From positions 40,160 through 104,159 of the forward strand of contig NZ_JAFBGA010000022.1 of assembly GCF_016909575.1 (NCBI RefSeq): 64,000 nt of DNA. Reading direction: 5' to 3'. The position numbers and the translations under genes were made by a program. How positions within the stretch are numbered: position 1 is the first letter of the stretch; each line of letters starts with the position of its first letter. Below, in pieces: positions 1 through 8,136 of this stretch. This DNA is from Streptomyces sp. HB132 (lineage in GTDB: Bacteria; Actinomycetota; Actinomycetes; Streptomycetales; Streptomycetaceae). The notes under the pieces were generated by a model that was not told the origin of the DNA, made no database searches, and saw only the letters and a list, made by a program, of their open reading frames with translations.

Positions 1-30
1 TGGCCCAGCATGTGGCCGAGTGTAGGACAA

Positions 31-75
31 CGCCCCGTCCGCACACGGCTCCTTGGCCGCTTGCGGGACGGGGCG
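31..75 (-). terminator. Terminator after ftsX
   Basis: Inverted repeat of about 10 bp (31-40 with 66-75) plus further GC pairs with one bulged base, just past the ftsX stop. It fits a transcription terminator for the leftward ftsE-ftsX unit. As is common in Streptomyces there is no clear U-run, so activity is inferred. Confidence 0.6.
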
Positions 76-79
76 CTCG

Positions 80-1000
80 TCACACCTTGAGGTACTTGCG
101 CAACGCGAAGAGAGCGGCAACGGCGGGCATCAGCAGCCCGATCGCGACGACCAGCGGAAGCTTCGTGAGCACCGCGTCCCAGCCGATGAAGTCGATCAGG
201 TTCAGCTTCTCCTGGAGCGCGAGACCGCCGTCGATCAGGAAGTACCGCGCGGCGATCAGGATCACGCAGGCGAGCAGTCCGCCGATGAGTCCCGCGAACG
301 CGGCCTCCATGATGAACGGCATCTGGATGTAGAAGCCCGAGGCCCCCACCAGCCGCATGATGCCCGTCTCACGTCTCCGGCTGAACGCCGAGACGCGGAC
401 GGTGTTGACGATGAGCATCAGCGCAATGACCAGCATCAGCCCCATCAGGAAGATCGCGGCCACGTTCATGCCGTTCATGAGCCCGAAGAGGTTGTCCAGG
501 ATGCTCCGTTGGTCCTGGACGGACTGCACCCCGTCCCGGCCCGCGAAGGCCGTCGCGACCACCTTGTACTTCTGCGGGTCCTTCAGCTTGACCCGGAACG
601 ACTCCTGCATCTGGTCCGGCGTGATGTTGCCGGCCATCGGCGAGTCGCCGAACTGCTCCTGGTAGTGCTTGTAGGCCTGGTCGACCGTCTCGAAGAGGAC
701 CGGCTTCTCGACGGCGTCCATCTTCTCGAGGTCGGCCTTGATCTCCTTCTTCTGCTCCGCCGTGACGGCACCCTTGGCGCACTTGGGTACGTCCTTGGCG
801 TCGTTCTTGTTGCAGAGGAAGATCGAGACGTTGACCTTGTCGTACCAGTAGGTCTTCATCGAGCTGACCTGCTCGCGCATCAACAGCGCACCGCCGAACA
901 GGGCGAGCGAGAGGGCGACGGAGACCACGACCGCGAAGGTCATCGTGAGGTTACGACGAAGACCGACGCCGATCTCCGACAGGACGAACTGGGCGCGCAT
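80..1000 (-). CDS. ftsX: Cell division protein FtsX
   Basis: Membrane subunit of the FtsEX complex, which in other bacteria couples ATP hydrolysis by FtsE to activation of peptidoglycan hydrolases at the septum. The 306-residue protein has the FtsX layout: a short cytoplasmic N-terminus, one TM segment at about residues 19-41, an extracytoplasmic domain at about 45-170 containing two cysteines (CNKNDAKDVPKC), then three C-terminal TM segments ending in LRKYLKV. The length matches actinobacterial FtsX. It lies 54 bp downstream of ftsE on the same strand, so the two are almost certainly co-transcribed. The ATG follows an AAGGA-type ribosome binding site. Identification is secure; the hydrolase it controls is not visible here. 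Confidence 0.95.
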   Translation of the reverse strand: MRAQFVLSEIGVGLRRNLTMTFAVVVSVALSLALFGGALLMREQVSSMKTYWYDKVNVSIFLCNKNDAKDVPKCAKGAVTAEQKKEIKADLEKMDAVEKPVLFETVDQAYKHYQEQFGDSPMAGNITPDQMQESFRVKLKDPQKYKVVATAFAGRDGVQSVQDQRSILDNLFGLMNGMNVAAIFLMGLMLVIALMLIVNTVRVSAFSRRRETGIMRLVGASGFYIQMPFIMEAAFAGLIGGLLACVILIAARYFLIDGGLALQEKLNLIDFIGWDAVLTKLPLVVAIGLLMPAVAALFALRKYLKV

Positions 1001-1054
1001 GGCGTCCTTTCAGTACTCGATGCTCGTGCGGGGGCTCAGAGGGGACGGCCCCTC

Positions 1055-1744
1055 TCAGTGCTGGTAGCCGTAGACGCCACGCGCCTGGTCACGGACTAGA
1101 CGGCCCTGCTCGAGCTCGATGACGCGCTTGCGCATCTGGTCGACGATGTTCTGGTCGTGGGTCGCCATGATCACGGTGGTGCCGGTCCGGTTGATCCGGT
1201 CCAGCAGCTTCATGATGCCCACGGAGGTCTGCGGGTCGAGGTTGCCGGTCGGCTCGTCCGCGATCAGCAGCATGGGGCGGTTGACGAACGCCCGCGCGAT
1301 CGCGACACGTTGCTGCTCACCACCGGAGAGCTGGCCGGGCATCCGGTCCTCCTTGCCCCCCAGACCCACGAGGTCCAGAACCTGCGGCACGGCCTTGCGG
1401 ATCTCGCCGCGCGGCTTACCGATGACCTCCTGCGCGAAGGCCACGTTCTCGGCGACGGTCTTGTTGGGGAGGAGCCGGAAGTCCTGGAAGACGGTGCCCA
1501 GCTGGCGGCGCATCTGCGGCACCTTCCAGTTGGACAGCCGCGCGAGGTCCTTGCCGAGCACGTGGACCATGCCCTGACTGGCGCGCTCCTCCCGGAGGAT
1601 GAGCCGCATGAAGGTGGACTTGCCGGAGCCGGAGGAGCCCACGAGGAAGACGAACTCGCCCTTCTCGATGTCGAGTGAGACGTCCCGGAGAGCTGGGCGG
1701 CTCTGCTTCGGGTAGGTCTTGGAGACGTTGTCGAATCGGATCAC
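1055..1744 (-). CDS. ftsE: Cell division ATP-binding protein FtsE
   Basis: ABC-type ATPase partner of FtsX on the cytoplasmic face of the membrane. With a GTG start at 1744 the product is 229 residues, the usual FtsE length, and begins with the conserved IRFDNVSKTYP. Walker A is GSSGSGKST (residues 36-44), the signature is LSGGEQQRVAIARA near residue 140, and Walker B is LLIADEPTGNLD. The reading frame stays open upstream to 2005, but that extension is Arg/Pro-rich, unlike any FtsE, and is rejected. First gene of the leftward ftsE-ftsX pair; its promoter should lie in 1745-2003, shared with the rightward small gene at 2004. Confidence 0.95.
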   Translation of the reverse strand: MIRFDNVSKTYPKQSRPALRDVSLDIEKGEFVFLVGSSGSGKSTFMRLILREERASQGMVHVLGKDLARLSNWKVPQMRRQLGTVFQDFRLLPNKTVAENVAFAQEVIGKPRGEIRKAVPQVLDLVGLGGKEDRMPGQLSGGEQQRVAIARAFVNRPMLLIADEPTGNLDPQTSVGIMKLLDRINRTGTTVIMATHDQNIVDQMRKRVIELEQGRLVRDQARGVYGYQH

Positions 1745-2003
1745 GGATGCACCACGGTCGGCCGGGGGTAGGTGAGCGTGACCATACGCGAAGCGGGTGA
1801 GCGCGTGCAGTCGGCGTCCAGCAATGAGGGATTTGTGACGGAAAGCGGTATGGAACGAAACGGGGCGGGCCGGACCTCGTCCTGCGGGCCGCGCCGAAAC
1901 GGGCGTGAGCTGGCACAGTGGTAGGGGGAACGGTTGCGTTTCCCTGAGCGTTGTGCGGAGAGAACGTGAAGGCGGCTCCCGCCGCGCGGGAGGAGGACTG
2001 CGC

Positions 2004-2195
2004 ATGACCTATGACCGACTGGTGTGCGCGAACTGCGCGGCGCCCGTGAGCGAGGGCCGTTGCCGTGTCTGCCGGGCGAGCCGGGAGCGGATGCAGGAGC
2101 AGGGGCCGTTCGCGGGGCTCAATCCGGCGATGCTGATAGCGCTGATGGTGATCCTCGTGGCCGCACTCGCACTGCTGGCGCACCAGGCCATCTGA
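2004..2195 (+). CDS. Small zinc-ribbon membrane protein, unknown function
   Basis: A 63-residue protein, preceded by a strong ribosome binding site (GGAGGA, 5-10 bases before ATG). It starts with a compact cysteine cluster, CANCAAP followed by CRVC, which looks like a zinc-binding ribbon. A hydrophobic segment at about residues 40-58 follows (PAMLIALMVILVAALALLA), and the protein ends almost at once, so it is probably a C-terminally anchored protein with the zinc knuckle in the cytoplasm. It is divergent from ftsE and closed by a strong hairpin. I recall similar small proteins next to ftsE in streptomycetes, but know of no assigned function. A role with FtsEX would be guesswork. Confidence 0.75.
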   Translation: MTYDRLVCANCAAPVSEGRCRVCRASRERMQEQGPFAGLNPAMLIALMVILVAALALLAHQAI

Positions 2196-2270
2196 GCCGA
2201 AGGCGGCATCCCGCCGCCCGGCGGGGCTGAGACGTGGGCGTACGGCCGCTGGAGCGGCTCGGAACGCCGA

Positions 2271-2307
2271 AGGGCCCGGGAAGGCCGTAACGGCTCTCCC
2301 GGGCCCT
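2271..2307. terminator. Bidirectional terminator
   Basis: Perfect 11-bp inverted repeat (2271-2281 with 2297-2307), with an inner small hairpin, between the convergent genes ending at 2195 and 2328. It probably serves both. Confidence 0.8.
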
Positions 2308-2327
2308 TCTGCGTGCGCTTACGGGCG

Positions 2328-3143
2328 TCAGGCGGTCGTGCGACCGCCGCCGGCCAGACGCGGCAGGATGCGGAAGCCGATGCCGCCGGCGATCATCGTC
2401 GCTGCGCCGATCAGCAGGAACGTGGTCTCGGCCGCACCGGTCTCGGCGAGCTCGTCCTTGCCCTTGCCCTGCTCGACCGGCTGGTTGCCGACGCTGTCCG
2501 TGTCGGTGTTGTCACCGGCGTCCGGGTAGACGGGGTCCGGCGACCCGGTGGATCCGCCGTCGGTACCGCCGTTGCCGCCGGTGGATCCGCCGTCGGTACC
2601 GCCGTCAGTGCCACCATCGGTGCCACCGTCAGTGCCGCCGTCAGTGCCACCGTCAGTACCGCCATCGGTGCCACCGTCAGTACCGCCATCGGTGCCACCG
2701 TCAGTACCACCGTCAGTACCGCCATCGGTGCCACCGTCAGTACCACCGTCAGTACCGCCATCGGTGCCACCGTCAGTACCGCCGTCAGCGCCACCATCGG
2801 TACCGCCGTCAGCGCCACCATCGGTGCCACCATCGGCCCCGCCGATTACGCCACCGATCACGCCACCGATGACGCCACCGTCAGTACCGCCGTCAGTACC
2901 GCCATCGGCACCGCCGTCGACGCCGCCGGCACCGCTGTCGCCCCCGCCGTCCACACCACCGGCACCGCTGTCGCCGTCGTCGCCGTCGACCGAGGCCTGG
3001 GCGCTGACCTCGGCCTCGTCCACGCCGATGTTGAGACCGAGGCCAACGGCCTGCGCGGCGCCTGCTGCGGTGAGCGAGGCACCCGCTGCGATAACCGCAC
3101 CAGCGGCTATACGCGCGACGCGGATTCGCGTCTTCTTCGTCAT
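2328..3143 (-). CDS. LAETG-anchored secreted Gly/Asp/Thr repeat protein
   Basis: A 271-residue secreted wall protein. It has a signal peptide (MTKKTRIR, hydrophobic core, AQA near residue 32), then a long low-complexity region of about residues 40-205 built from TDGG, ADGG and VIGG tetrapeptides. A spacer leads to a classical sorting signal: LAETG at residues 232-236, a hydrophobic stretch and a basic tail. LAxTG is the motif used by class E sortases of Streptomyces, which also anchor the long chaplins, so covalent attachment to peptidoglycan is the likely fate. The repeat has no recognised fold; a flexible spacer or a cation-binding coat is possible. The start has a GGGGG ribosome binding site. 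The sortase gene is not in the window. Confidence 0.8.
   Translation of the reverse strand: MTKKTRIRVARIAAGAVIAAGASLTAAGAAQAVGLGLNIGVDEAEVSAQASVDGDDGDSGAGGVDGGGDSGAGGVDGGADGGTDGGTDGGVIGGVIGGVIGGADGGTDGGADGGTDGGADGGTDGGTDGGTDGGTDGGTDGGTDGGTDGGTDGGTDGGTDGGTDGGTDGGTDGGTDGGTDGGTDGGSTGGNGGTDGGSTGSPDPVYPDAGDNTDTDSVGNQPVEQGKGKDELAETGAAETTFLLIGAATMIAGGIGFRILPRLAGGGRTTA
2555..2915 (-). repeat. 12-bp coding tandem repeat (TDGG units)
   Basis: Dozens of 12-bp units of the kind ccaccgtcagta or ccgccatcggtg, each coding for TDGG or ADGG. The synonymous codons alternate (GTC/ATC, AGT/GGT/GGC), so units are not identical, but the tract remains prone to slippage and unit number probably varies between strains. 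Confidence 0.85.
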
Positions 3144-3466
3144 CTGTTGCTACCCCCAGTAGCTGATCTCGTCGATGGAGCAGCCATATGTGGTCCACGG
3201 CCCTGCGGGGTCACATGCTCTGCAGGGCCACGCCGTACCGTGGTCATCCCGCCCGTCCCCGTTCACACCTGTCCCAGACATACGCGTGCTGCTCTAGCAC
3301 CCTGTCCAGAGTTAAGGATTACGTCAAGGCGGTTCCGGGGGGATTAGGGCTGCTATGAGGGCTCTTGACGGCTATTCGGAATCACGACTGTGACTCACCC
3401 ACCACATCTTCACCTCAACTGCCCTGCACCCCCGGCAGGGTGAAGACCCGGGGCCTGAAACGTGAG
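3144..3466. other. Intergenic region upstream of the repeat protein
   Basis: About 320 bases without a convincing gene. It should hold the promoter of the leftward repeat protein. A TTGACG hexamer on the minus strand near 3320-3330 has no well-placed -10 partner, so no promoter is claimed. Confidence 0.5.
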
Positions 3467-3498
3467 CGGGCCCGGACAGGAGAACCTGTCCGGGCCCG
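3467..3498 (-). terminator. Terminator after prfB
   Basis: Perfect 14-bp stem (3467-3480 with 3485-3498) with a four-base loop, 19 bp past the prfB stop codon. Confidence 0.85.
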
Positions 3499-3516
3499 AC
3501 AGCCATGAGGCCGAGG

Positions 3517-4623
3517 CTACTTCTCGCTCTGCTTGCGCCAGCGGATACCGGCTTCGATGAAACCGTCGATCTCGCCGCCGAAGACTGCTTCCGGGTTGCC
3601 CATCTCGAACTCCGTACGCAGGTCCTTGACCATCTGGTACGGGTGGAGGACGTAGGAACGCATCTGGTTGCCCCAGGAGTTGCCGCCGTCGCCCTTGAGC
3701 GCGTTCATCTTCGCCTGCTCCTCCTGGCGGCGGCGCTCGAGGAGCTTCGCCTGGAGGACGTTCATCGCGGACGCCTTGTTCTGGATCTGCGAGCGCTCGT
3801 TCTGACAGGAGACGACGATGCCGGTGGGCAGGTGGGTCAGCCGCACCGCGGAGTCCGTGGTGTTGACCCCCTGGCCGCCGGGTCCCGAGGAGCGGTACAC
3901 GTCGACGCGCAGCTCGGACTCGTCGATCTCGACGTGGTCCGTCTGCTCGACCACGGGCAGCACCTCGACGCCCGCGAAGGACGTCTGGCGGCGGCCCTGG
4001 TTGTCGAACGGCGAGATGCGGACGAGCCGGTGCGTGCCCTGCTCGACGGAGAGCGTTCCGTAGGCGTACGGCACCTCCACCGCGAAGGTGGTCGACTTGA
4101 TGCCGGCCTCCTCGGCGTACGCCGTCTCGTAGACCTCGGTCTTGTAGTTGTGCCGCTCCGCCCAGCGGAGGTACATGCGCTGGAGCTTCTCGGCGAAGTC
4201 GGCGGCGTCAACGCCACCGGCCTCGGCGCGGATGGTGACCAGGGCCTCGCGCGCGTCGTACTCACCGGAGAGGAGCGTGCGGACCTCCATCTCGTCCAGG
4301 GCCTTGCGGACGGACTCCAGCTCGGTCTCCGCCTCGGCGCGGGCGTCTGCGTCACCCTCGTCCTCGGCGAGCTCGAAGAGGACCTCGAGGTCGTCGATGC
4401 GGCCGCGCAGGGCTTCGGTCTTGCGGACCTCGGCCTGGAGGTGCGAAAGCTTGCTGGTGATCTTCTGCGCCGCCTCCGGGTCGTCCCAGAGGGACGGCGC
4501 CGCCGCCTGCTCCTCGAGCACGGCGATATCGGCCCTCAGCGAATCCAGGTCCAGGACGGCCTCGATCGACCCCATGGTGGAGGAGAGGGACTTCAGCTCT
4601 TCGGAAATATCGACGACTGCCAC
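3517..4623 (-). CDS. prfB: Peptide chain release factor 2
   Basis: Class I release factor that reads UGA and UAA and triggers peptidyl-tRNA hydrolysis on the ribosome. The 368-residue protein shows the SPF tripeptide that discriminates stop codons in RF2 (ISPFDNQGRRQTSF) and the catalytic GGQ loop (SSGPGGQGVNTTDSAVR). The N-terminal coiled-coil domain is intact. The reading frame is continuous from MAVVDISEELK onward, so there is no in-frame UGA with a +1 slip as in E. coli prfB; autoregulation by programmed frameshifting is absent here. It stands alone between a terminator and the kinase gene pkaB. Confidence 0.97.
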   Translation of the reverse strand: MAVVDISEELKSLSSTMGSIEAVLDLDSLRADIAVLEEQAAAPSLWDDPEAAQKITSKLSHLQAEVRKTEALRGRIDDLEVLFELAEDEGDADARAEAETELESVRKALDEMEVRTLLSGEYDAREALVTIRAEAGGVDAADFAEKLQRMYLRWAERHNYKTEVYETAYAEEAGIKSTTFAVEVPYAYGTLSVEQGTHRLVRISPFDNQGRRQTSFAGVEVLPVVEQTDHVEIDESELRVDVYRSSGPGGQGVNTTDSAVRLTHLPTGIVVSCQNERSQIQNKASAMNVLQAKLLERRRQEEQAKMNALKGDGGNSWGNQMRSYVLHPYQMVKDLRTEFEMGNPEAVFGGEIDGFIEAGIRWRKQSEK

Positions 4624-4692
4624 GGGTCCAGCGTAACGGCTGGACGGGTGAACCAGCCCATCCCCCGGATCACGGCCCTTCCGGGACGCCTC

Positions 4693-5931
4693 TCAGGGGG
4701 CCGTCGGCGCCGAGTTCCGGGTGTCCTCGGGAGCGGTGCCGGGGTCGTCACCGCTCGTCGCGAACCAGCCGCCCACTCCTATCGCCGCACACAGGGCGAT
4801 CGCCGCCACACCCAGGGTGATCCGGCGCTTGCGGATCGCCGCCGACTTGTTCCGTGCCGAACCGGGACGAGGCCGTCCGGGGGCGCGCGGGGCACGGGCC
4901 GTGCCGAGGGGGCCTCCAGAGAGCTCGTCGGGGGCGGGCACGCGCATGCTCGTATGGGTGTCGCGGTTGGAGTCCGGGGAGGACCCGGGCACCAGCGGGA
5001 CCGCGCCACGGCGGCGGGGCTCCTCGGGGGCCGGGGTGTACTGCTGCTCGTCGTACGCCTGCGGTTCGGCCTCGCCGTCCGGCTCGTCGACGTCGAGCGG
5101 GGGTATCCCCGCCAGGAGCGGGAGCAGCTCCCGCAGCCGGGCCGCCAGCTCGGAGGCGCGCAGCCGGGAGGCCGGGGCCTTGGCCAGGCACTGGACCAGG
5201 AGCTGCCAGAGCTCCTCGGGGATGCCCGGGAGCGGGACGACCGTCTCGGTCACGTGGCGGCGCAGGACGGCACCGGGATGGCCCCCGCCGAAGGGGGTGA
5301 AGCCGGCGAGGAGCTCGTAGAGCACCGTCGCGAGGGCGTAGATGTCCACGGCCGCGCGCGGCGGGAGACCTTCGACGATCTCGGGGGCCAGGTAGTCGGG
5401 CGTGCCGATGATCTTGGTGGCCTTGGTGCGGCGCGGGGTGTCGATCAGCTTGGCGACGCCGAAGTCGGTGAGCAGCGCGGGGTGCGAACCGCCGGGGCCG
5501 AGCGGGCCCTCCACGTCGAGCAGGATGTTCTCCGGCTTGACGTCGCGGTGGACCACTCCGGCGCGGTGCGCGGCGGCGAGCCCGTCGGCGACGTCGGCGA
5601 CGACCGCCGCGGCGGCCTCGGGCGCGAGCCTGCGCTCCCGGTCCAGACGGGTGCGCAGATCGGTGCCCCGCACGAGGTCCATCACCAGCGCCAGGTCGGT
5701 GCCGTCCACCACGAGGTCGCGGACGGCGACGACGTGCGGATGACTGAGCCCGAGCAGCGCGGTGCGTTCCTGTACGAAGCGGCCCACGAGCTCCTGGTCG
5801 GACGCGAGGTCCTCGCGGAGCAGCTTGATGGCGACCGGGCCCTCGGGCCCCTCACCGAGCCACACCGTGCCGGCGCTGCCGCGCCCCAGGATCTGGTGGG
5901 CGGTGTACCGGCTGCCGATATTCCGTGCCAA
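4693..5931 (-). CDS. pkaB: Membrane Ser/Thr protein kinase PkaB
   Basis: Hanks-type kinase of 412 residues. The kinase domain (about 9-275) has the Gly-rich loop LGRGSAGTV (15-23), catalytic Lys36, HRDVKPEN (128-135), DFG (156-158) and the activation segment GTPDYLAPE. A Pro/Arg-rich linker follows, then one TM segment near residues 368-388 and a short outer tail without PASTA repeats, so any sensor function must be minimal. The start is TTG at 5931, supported by GAGGGAG six bases upstream and by MARNIGSRYTA beginning right before the kinase fold. Length and tandem position next to a larger kinase match the pkaA/pkaB pair of S. coelicolor; the symbol rests on that. Confidence 0.88.
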   Translation of the reverse strand: MARNIGSRYTAHQILGRGSAGTVWLGEGPEGPVAIKLLREDLASDQELVGRFVQERTALLGLSHPHVVAVRDLVVDGTDLALVMDLVRGTDLRTRLDRERRLAPEAAAAVVADVADGLAAAHRAGVVHRDVKPENILLDVEGPLGPGGSHPALLTDFGVAKLIDTPRRTKATKIIGTPDYLAPEIVEGLPPRAAVDIYALATVLYELLAGFTPFGGGHPGAVLRRHVTETVVPLPGIPEELWQLLVQCLAKAPASRLRASELAARLRELLPLLAGIPPLDVDEPDGEAEPQAYDEQQYTPAPEEPRRRGAVPLVPGSSPDSNRDTHTSMRVPAPDELSGGPLGTARAPRAPGRPRPGSARNKSAAIRKRRITLGVAAIALCAAIGVGGWFATSGDDPGTAPEDTRNSAPTAP

Positions 5932-6018
5932 GACTGCTCCCTCAGCGGCTGGCGTTGACCCCCGGTCGACAAAGTTACGCGTCGAACGGGGCGTTGCGTG
6001 CCCGGGATGGCGCCAACC

Positions 6019-6055
6019 TCGACTTCTGCGGGCGAATTGAGCCCGCAGAAGTCGA
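6019..6055 (-). terminator. Hairpin between pkaA and pkaB
   Basis: Perfect 15-bp stem (6019-6033 with 6041-6055) with a seven-base loop, in the 146-bp gap between the pkaA stop and the pkaB start. It would end or attenuate pkaA transcripts before pkaB. Confidence 0.8.
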
Positions 6056-6077
6056 CAAAGAAACAGAGTGGGGGCTT

Positions 6078-7718
6078 CTACTGACCGGTAGAGGCGCCCG
6101 GGTCGCTTTCGCCGAGGTCCTTGAACCAGTCGGTCACGTTACCGATGCCGTCCCCTATGGCGTCCCAGAAGCTCTGGCCCTGGGCGATCCAGTCCTGGAG
6201 CGGGGTCAGTTCCCAGATGAGCCAGGCGGCGACGACCAGCAGCACCACCGAGAAGAGACAGCCCTTGAGGCAGCCCAGACCGGGGATGCGCATCGGGTTG
6301 GCGCTGCGCTGCCTCGGCTGGCGCGGGGCCGGCGGCTGGGGCGCCGGCTGCTGCGGGGGCGCGTACTGCTGCCGCTGCTGCGGCTGCTGCCTCTGCGGCT
6401 GCCTCTGGGGCTGCCTCTGGGGCTGCTGCTGCGGTTCGTAGCGCTGGGGCTGCTGCTGCGGCTGGTACTGCTGGGCGCGCTGGGGCTGCTGCTGCGGCGG
6501 CTGCTGGCGCTGGGGCCGACGGCGCAGCGGGTCCTGGCTCGGGTCGAGGTACTGGACCTGCGTCTGCTCGTTGCGGTCCCGGGCCGCCCTGAGCTGGGAC
6601 TGCCAGGGGTGTGGTTCGTCGGGCTGCGGGGCCCCGTCGGGGCGCGGCGGTACGGGCGGCATCATCGCGGTCGGGTCGGCCTGGCCACCCCCTCCCGGCG
6701 TCTGCTGCATCACGCTGGTCGCGGCCGAGGGGTCGTACGATCCCGCGTTGCTCGGCAGCACCTGCGTCGGGTCGGCCGCGCCCGGGGTTTCCGGGACGGC
6801 GGCGGGCGCCGGGTCGGGCGCGAGCAGGGCGCCCACCCCCTCGGCGGCCGCGATCTGCGCCGAGTTCGCGTGCACACCGATGCCCGCACCGACGGTACGC
6901 AGCGCACGGGCCAGGTTCACGGCGCTGGGCCGCTGGTCCGGGTCCTTGCGCAGGCAGCGCTCCATGACCGTCCACAGCGGCTCGGGGACGGTGCTGGGGC
7001 GCCGGGGCTCCTCGCTGAGGTGCCGGTGCAGGACCTCGAGAGCGGTGCCCCCGGCGAACGGCGGACGGCCGGTGACCAGCTCGTACAGCAGGATGCCCGC
7101 GCCGTAGACGTCCACGGCGGAGGTCTGCGGGCGGCCTTCGGCGGACTCGGGCGCCACATAGGCGGGCGTGCCGACGAACTCATGGGTCCGGGTCAGGCCC
7201 GGGGAGTCCGCGAGGCGCGCGATGCCGAAGTCGGTGAGCATCGGGTGCATCTCGCCGTCGCGCTCGTCGAGCAGCACGTTGGCGGGCTTCAGGTCGCGGT
7301 GCACGACACCGTCGGCATGGCTGGCGGCCAGCGCGTCCGCGATCTGCGCGGTGAGCAGCGCGGCCGCGACCGGGGTGAGCGGTCCGTTCTCGCGGAGGTA
7401 GCGGTGCAGGTCGGGACCGTCGACCAGGTCCATCACCAGGGCGAGGAGATCGCCCTCGACGACGAGGTCGCGGGTGCGCACGATGTTCGCGTGGGTGAGC
7501 CGCAACAGCACGGAGCGCTCACGCAGGAACCGCATCACGACATCCGCGTCGTTGGCGAGCTCCTCCTTGAGCACCTTGATCGCGACGGTCTCGCCGGGCT
7601 GCCCGGCGACTGCCGCCTCGGCGCCCGCGGTCTCCCGCTGGCGGGCTCGCCAGACGGTGCCCGTGGCGCCGCGTCCGAGCGGCTCCTCGAGCAGGTACTT
7701 GCTGCCTACCGGCCGCAC
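6078..7718 (-). CDS. pkaA: Membrane Ser/Thr protein kinase PkaA
   Basis: Hanks-type kinase of 546 residues. Motifs seen: LGRGATGTV (14-22), Lys48 in VAIKVLKEEL, HRDLKPAN (140-147), DFG (163-165) and GTPAYVAPE. A long Pro/Gln/Arg linker (about residues 380-460, repeated PQRQPQRQ-like blocks) leads to one TM segment (VVLLVVAAWLIWEL) and an outer tail of about 40 residues. The GTG at 7718 is chosen because AGGGAG lies nine bases upstream and the kinase fold (RPVGSKYLLEEPLG) begins at once; the frame is open further up to 7931 but that extension is Cys/Arg-rich and unlike a kinase. It sits divergent from the FHA/FtsK gene, a possible substrate. Confidence 0.88.
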   Translation of the reverse strand: MRPVGSKYLLEEPLGRGATGTVWRARQRETAGAEAAVAGQPGETVAIKVLKEELANDADVVMRFLRERSVLLRLTHANIVRTRDLVVEGDLLALVMDLVDGPDLHRYLRENGPLTPVAAALLTAQIADALAASHADGVVHRDLKPANVLLDERDGEMHPMLTDFGIARLADSPGLTRTHEFVGTPAYVAPESAEGRPQTSAVDVYGAGILLYELVTGRPPFAGGTALEVLHRHLSEEPRRPSTVPEPLWTVMERCLRKDPDQRPSAVNLARALRTVGAGIGVHANSAQIAAAEGVGALLAPDPAPAAVPETPGAADPTQVLPSNAGSYDPSAATSVMQQTPGGGGQADPTAMMPPVPPRPDGAPQPDEPHPWQSQLRAARDRNEQTQVQYLDPSQDPLRRRPQRQQPPQQQPQRAQQYQPQQQPQRYEPQQQPQRQPQRQPQRQQPQQRQQYAPPQQPAPQPPAPRQPRQRSANPMRIPGLGCLKGCLFSVVLLVVAAWLIWELTPLQDWIAQGQSFWDAIGDGIGNVTDWFKDLGESDPGASTGQ

Positions 7719-8136
7719 GTCATGCGCTCCCTGCTGATCGTTGTGCTTCGCGGTCCCCCGGGCCCGCCCGGATGTTCCGGCCCACTCTAATGCCGCCGCA
7801 CGGGGCACAGGCCGGTCGTCCTCCGGTCGTTCCCTCTGTGTCAGCGGGAAGACGCACACACGGAAGAGTTGGTTGCCGAACGAGTGTGCAGCACACCTCC
7901 GGCAGGACCAAGCAGGCTCTTTTGCACCCACACTCGGCCATTCAAGATCACTAAGCGGTCACCCCCGGGCGTGTTGTCGGTGGCAGGTGCGAGGATGCCT
8001 CCAGCACGGAACCGTGAGGTCGCGAGCCTCACACTCCGTGACGACCTGTACCGGACGACGCGTCCGTGCCGGGTGGGGGGAATCACAGGGCGTCTCCCCT
8101 GCCGGGCACCCCGCGCAGAAGGGACCGCTGACGGCG
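7719..8136. promoter_or_regulatory. Divergent intergenic region pkaA / FHA gene
   Basis: 418 bases separating two divergent genes, so both promoters should be here. A 6-bp inverted repeat (gtgagg...cctcac) lies near 8013-8031. No consensus promoter could be assigned with confidence, and short open frames across it show no recognisable protein. Confidence 0.5.

Noticed and set aside
1745..2005. N-terminal extension of FtsE
   Set aside because: The extension is Arg/Pro/His-rich and FtsE has its standard length from GTG 1744.
2555..2915. CRISPR-like array
   Set aside because: Units are 12 bp, contiguous and in frame, without spacers.
3310..3335. TTGACG promoter for the repeat protein
   Set aside because: No -10 hexamer at acceptable spacing on the minus strand.
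2313..3347. Ala/Thr/Val or Pro/Ser repeat proteins on the plus strand over the TDGG repeat
   Set aside because: The repeat is open in several frames. Only the minus-strand frame has a signal peptide, a sorting signal and a ribosome binding site.
4540..4623. Programmed frameshift in prfB
   Set aside because: The frame is continuous from the ATG with no internal stop, so no slip site is needed.
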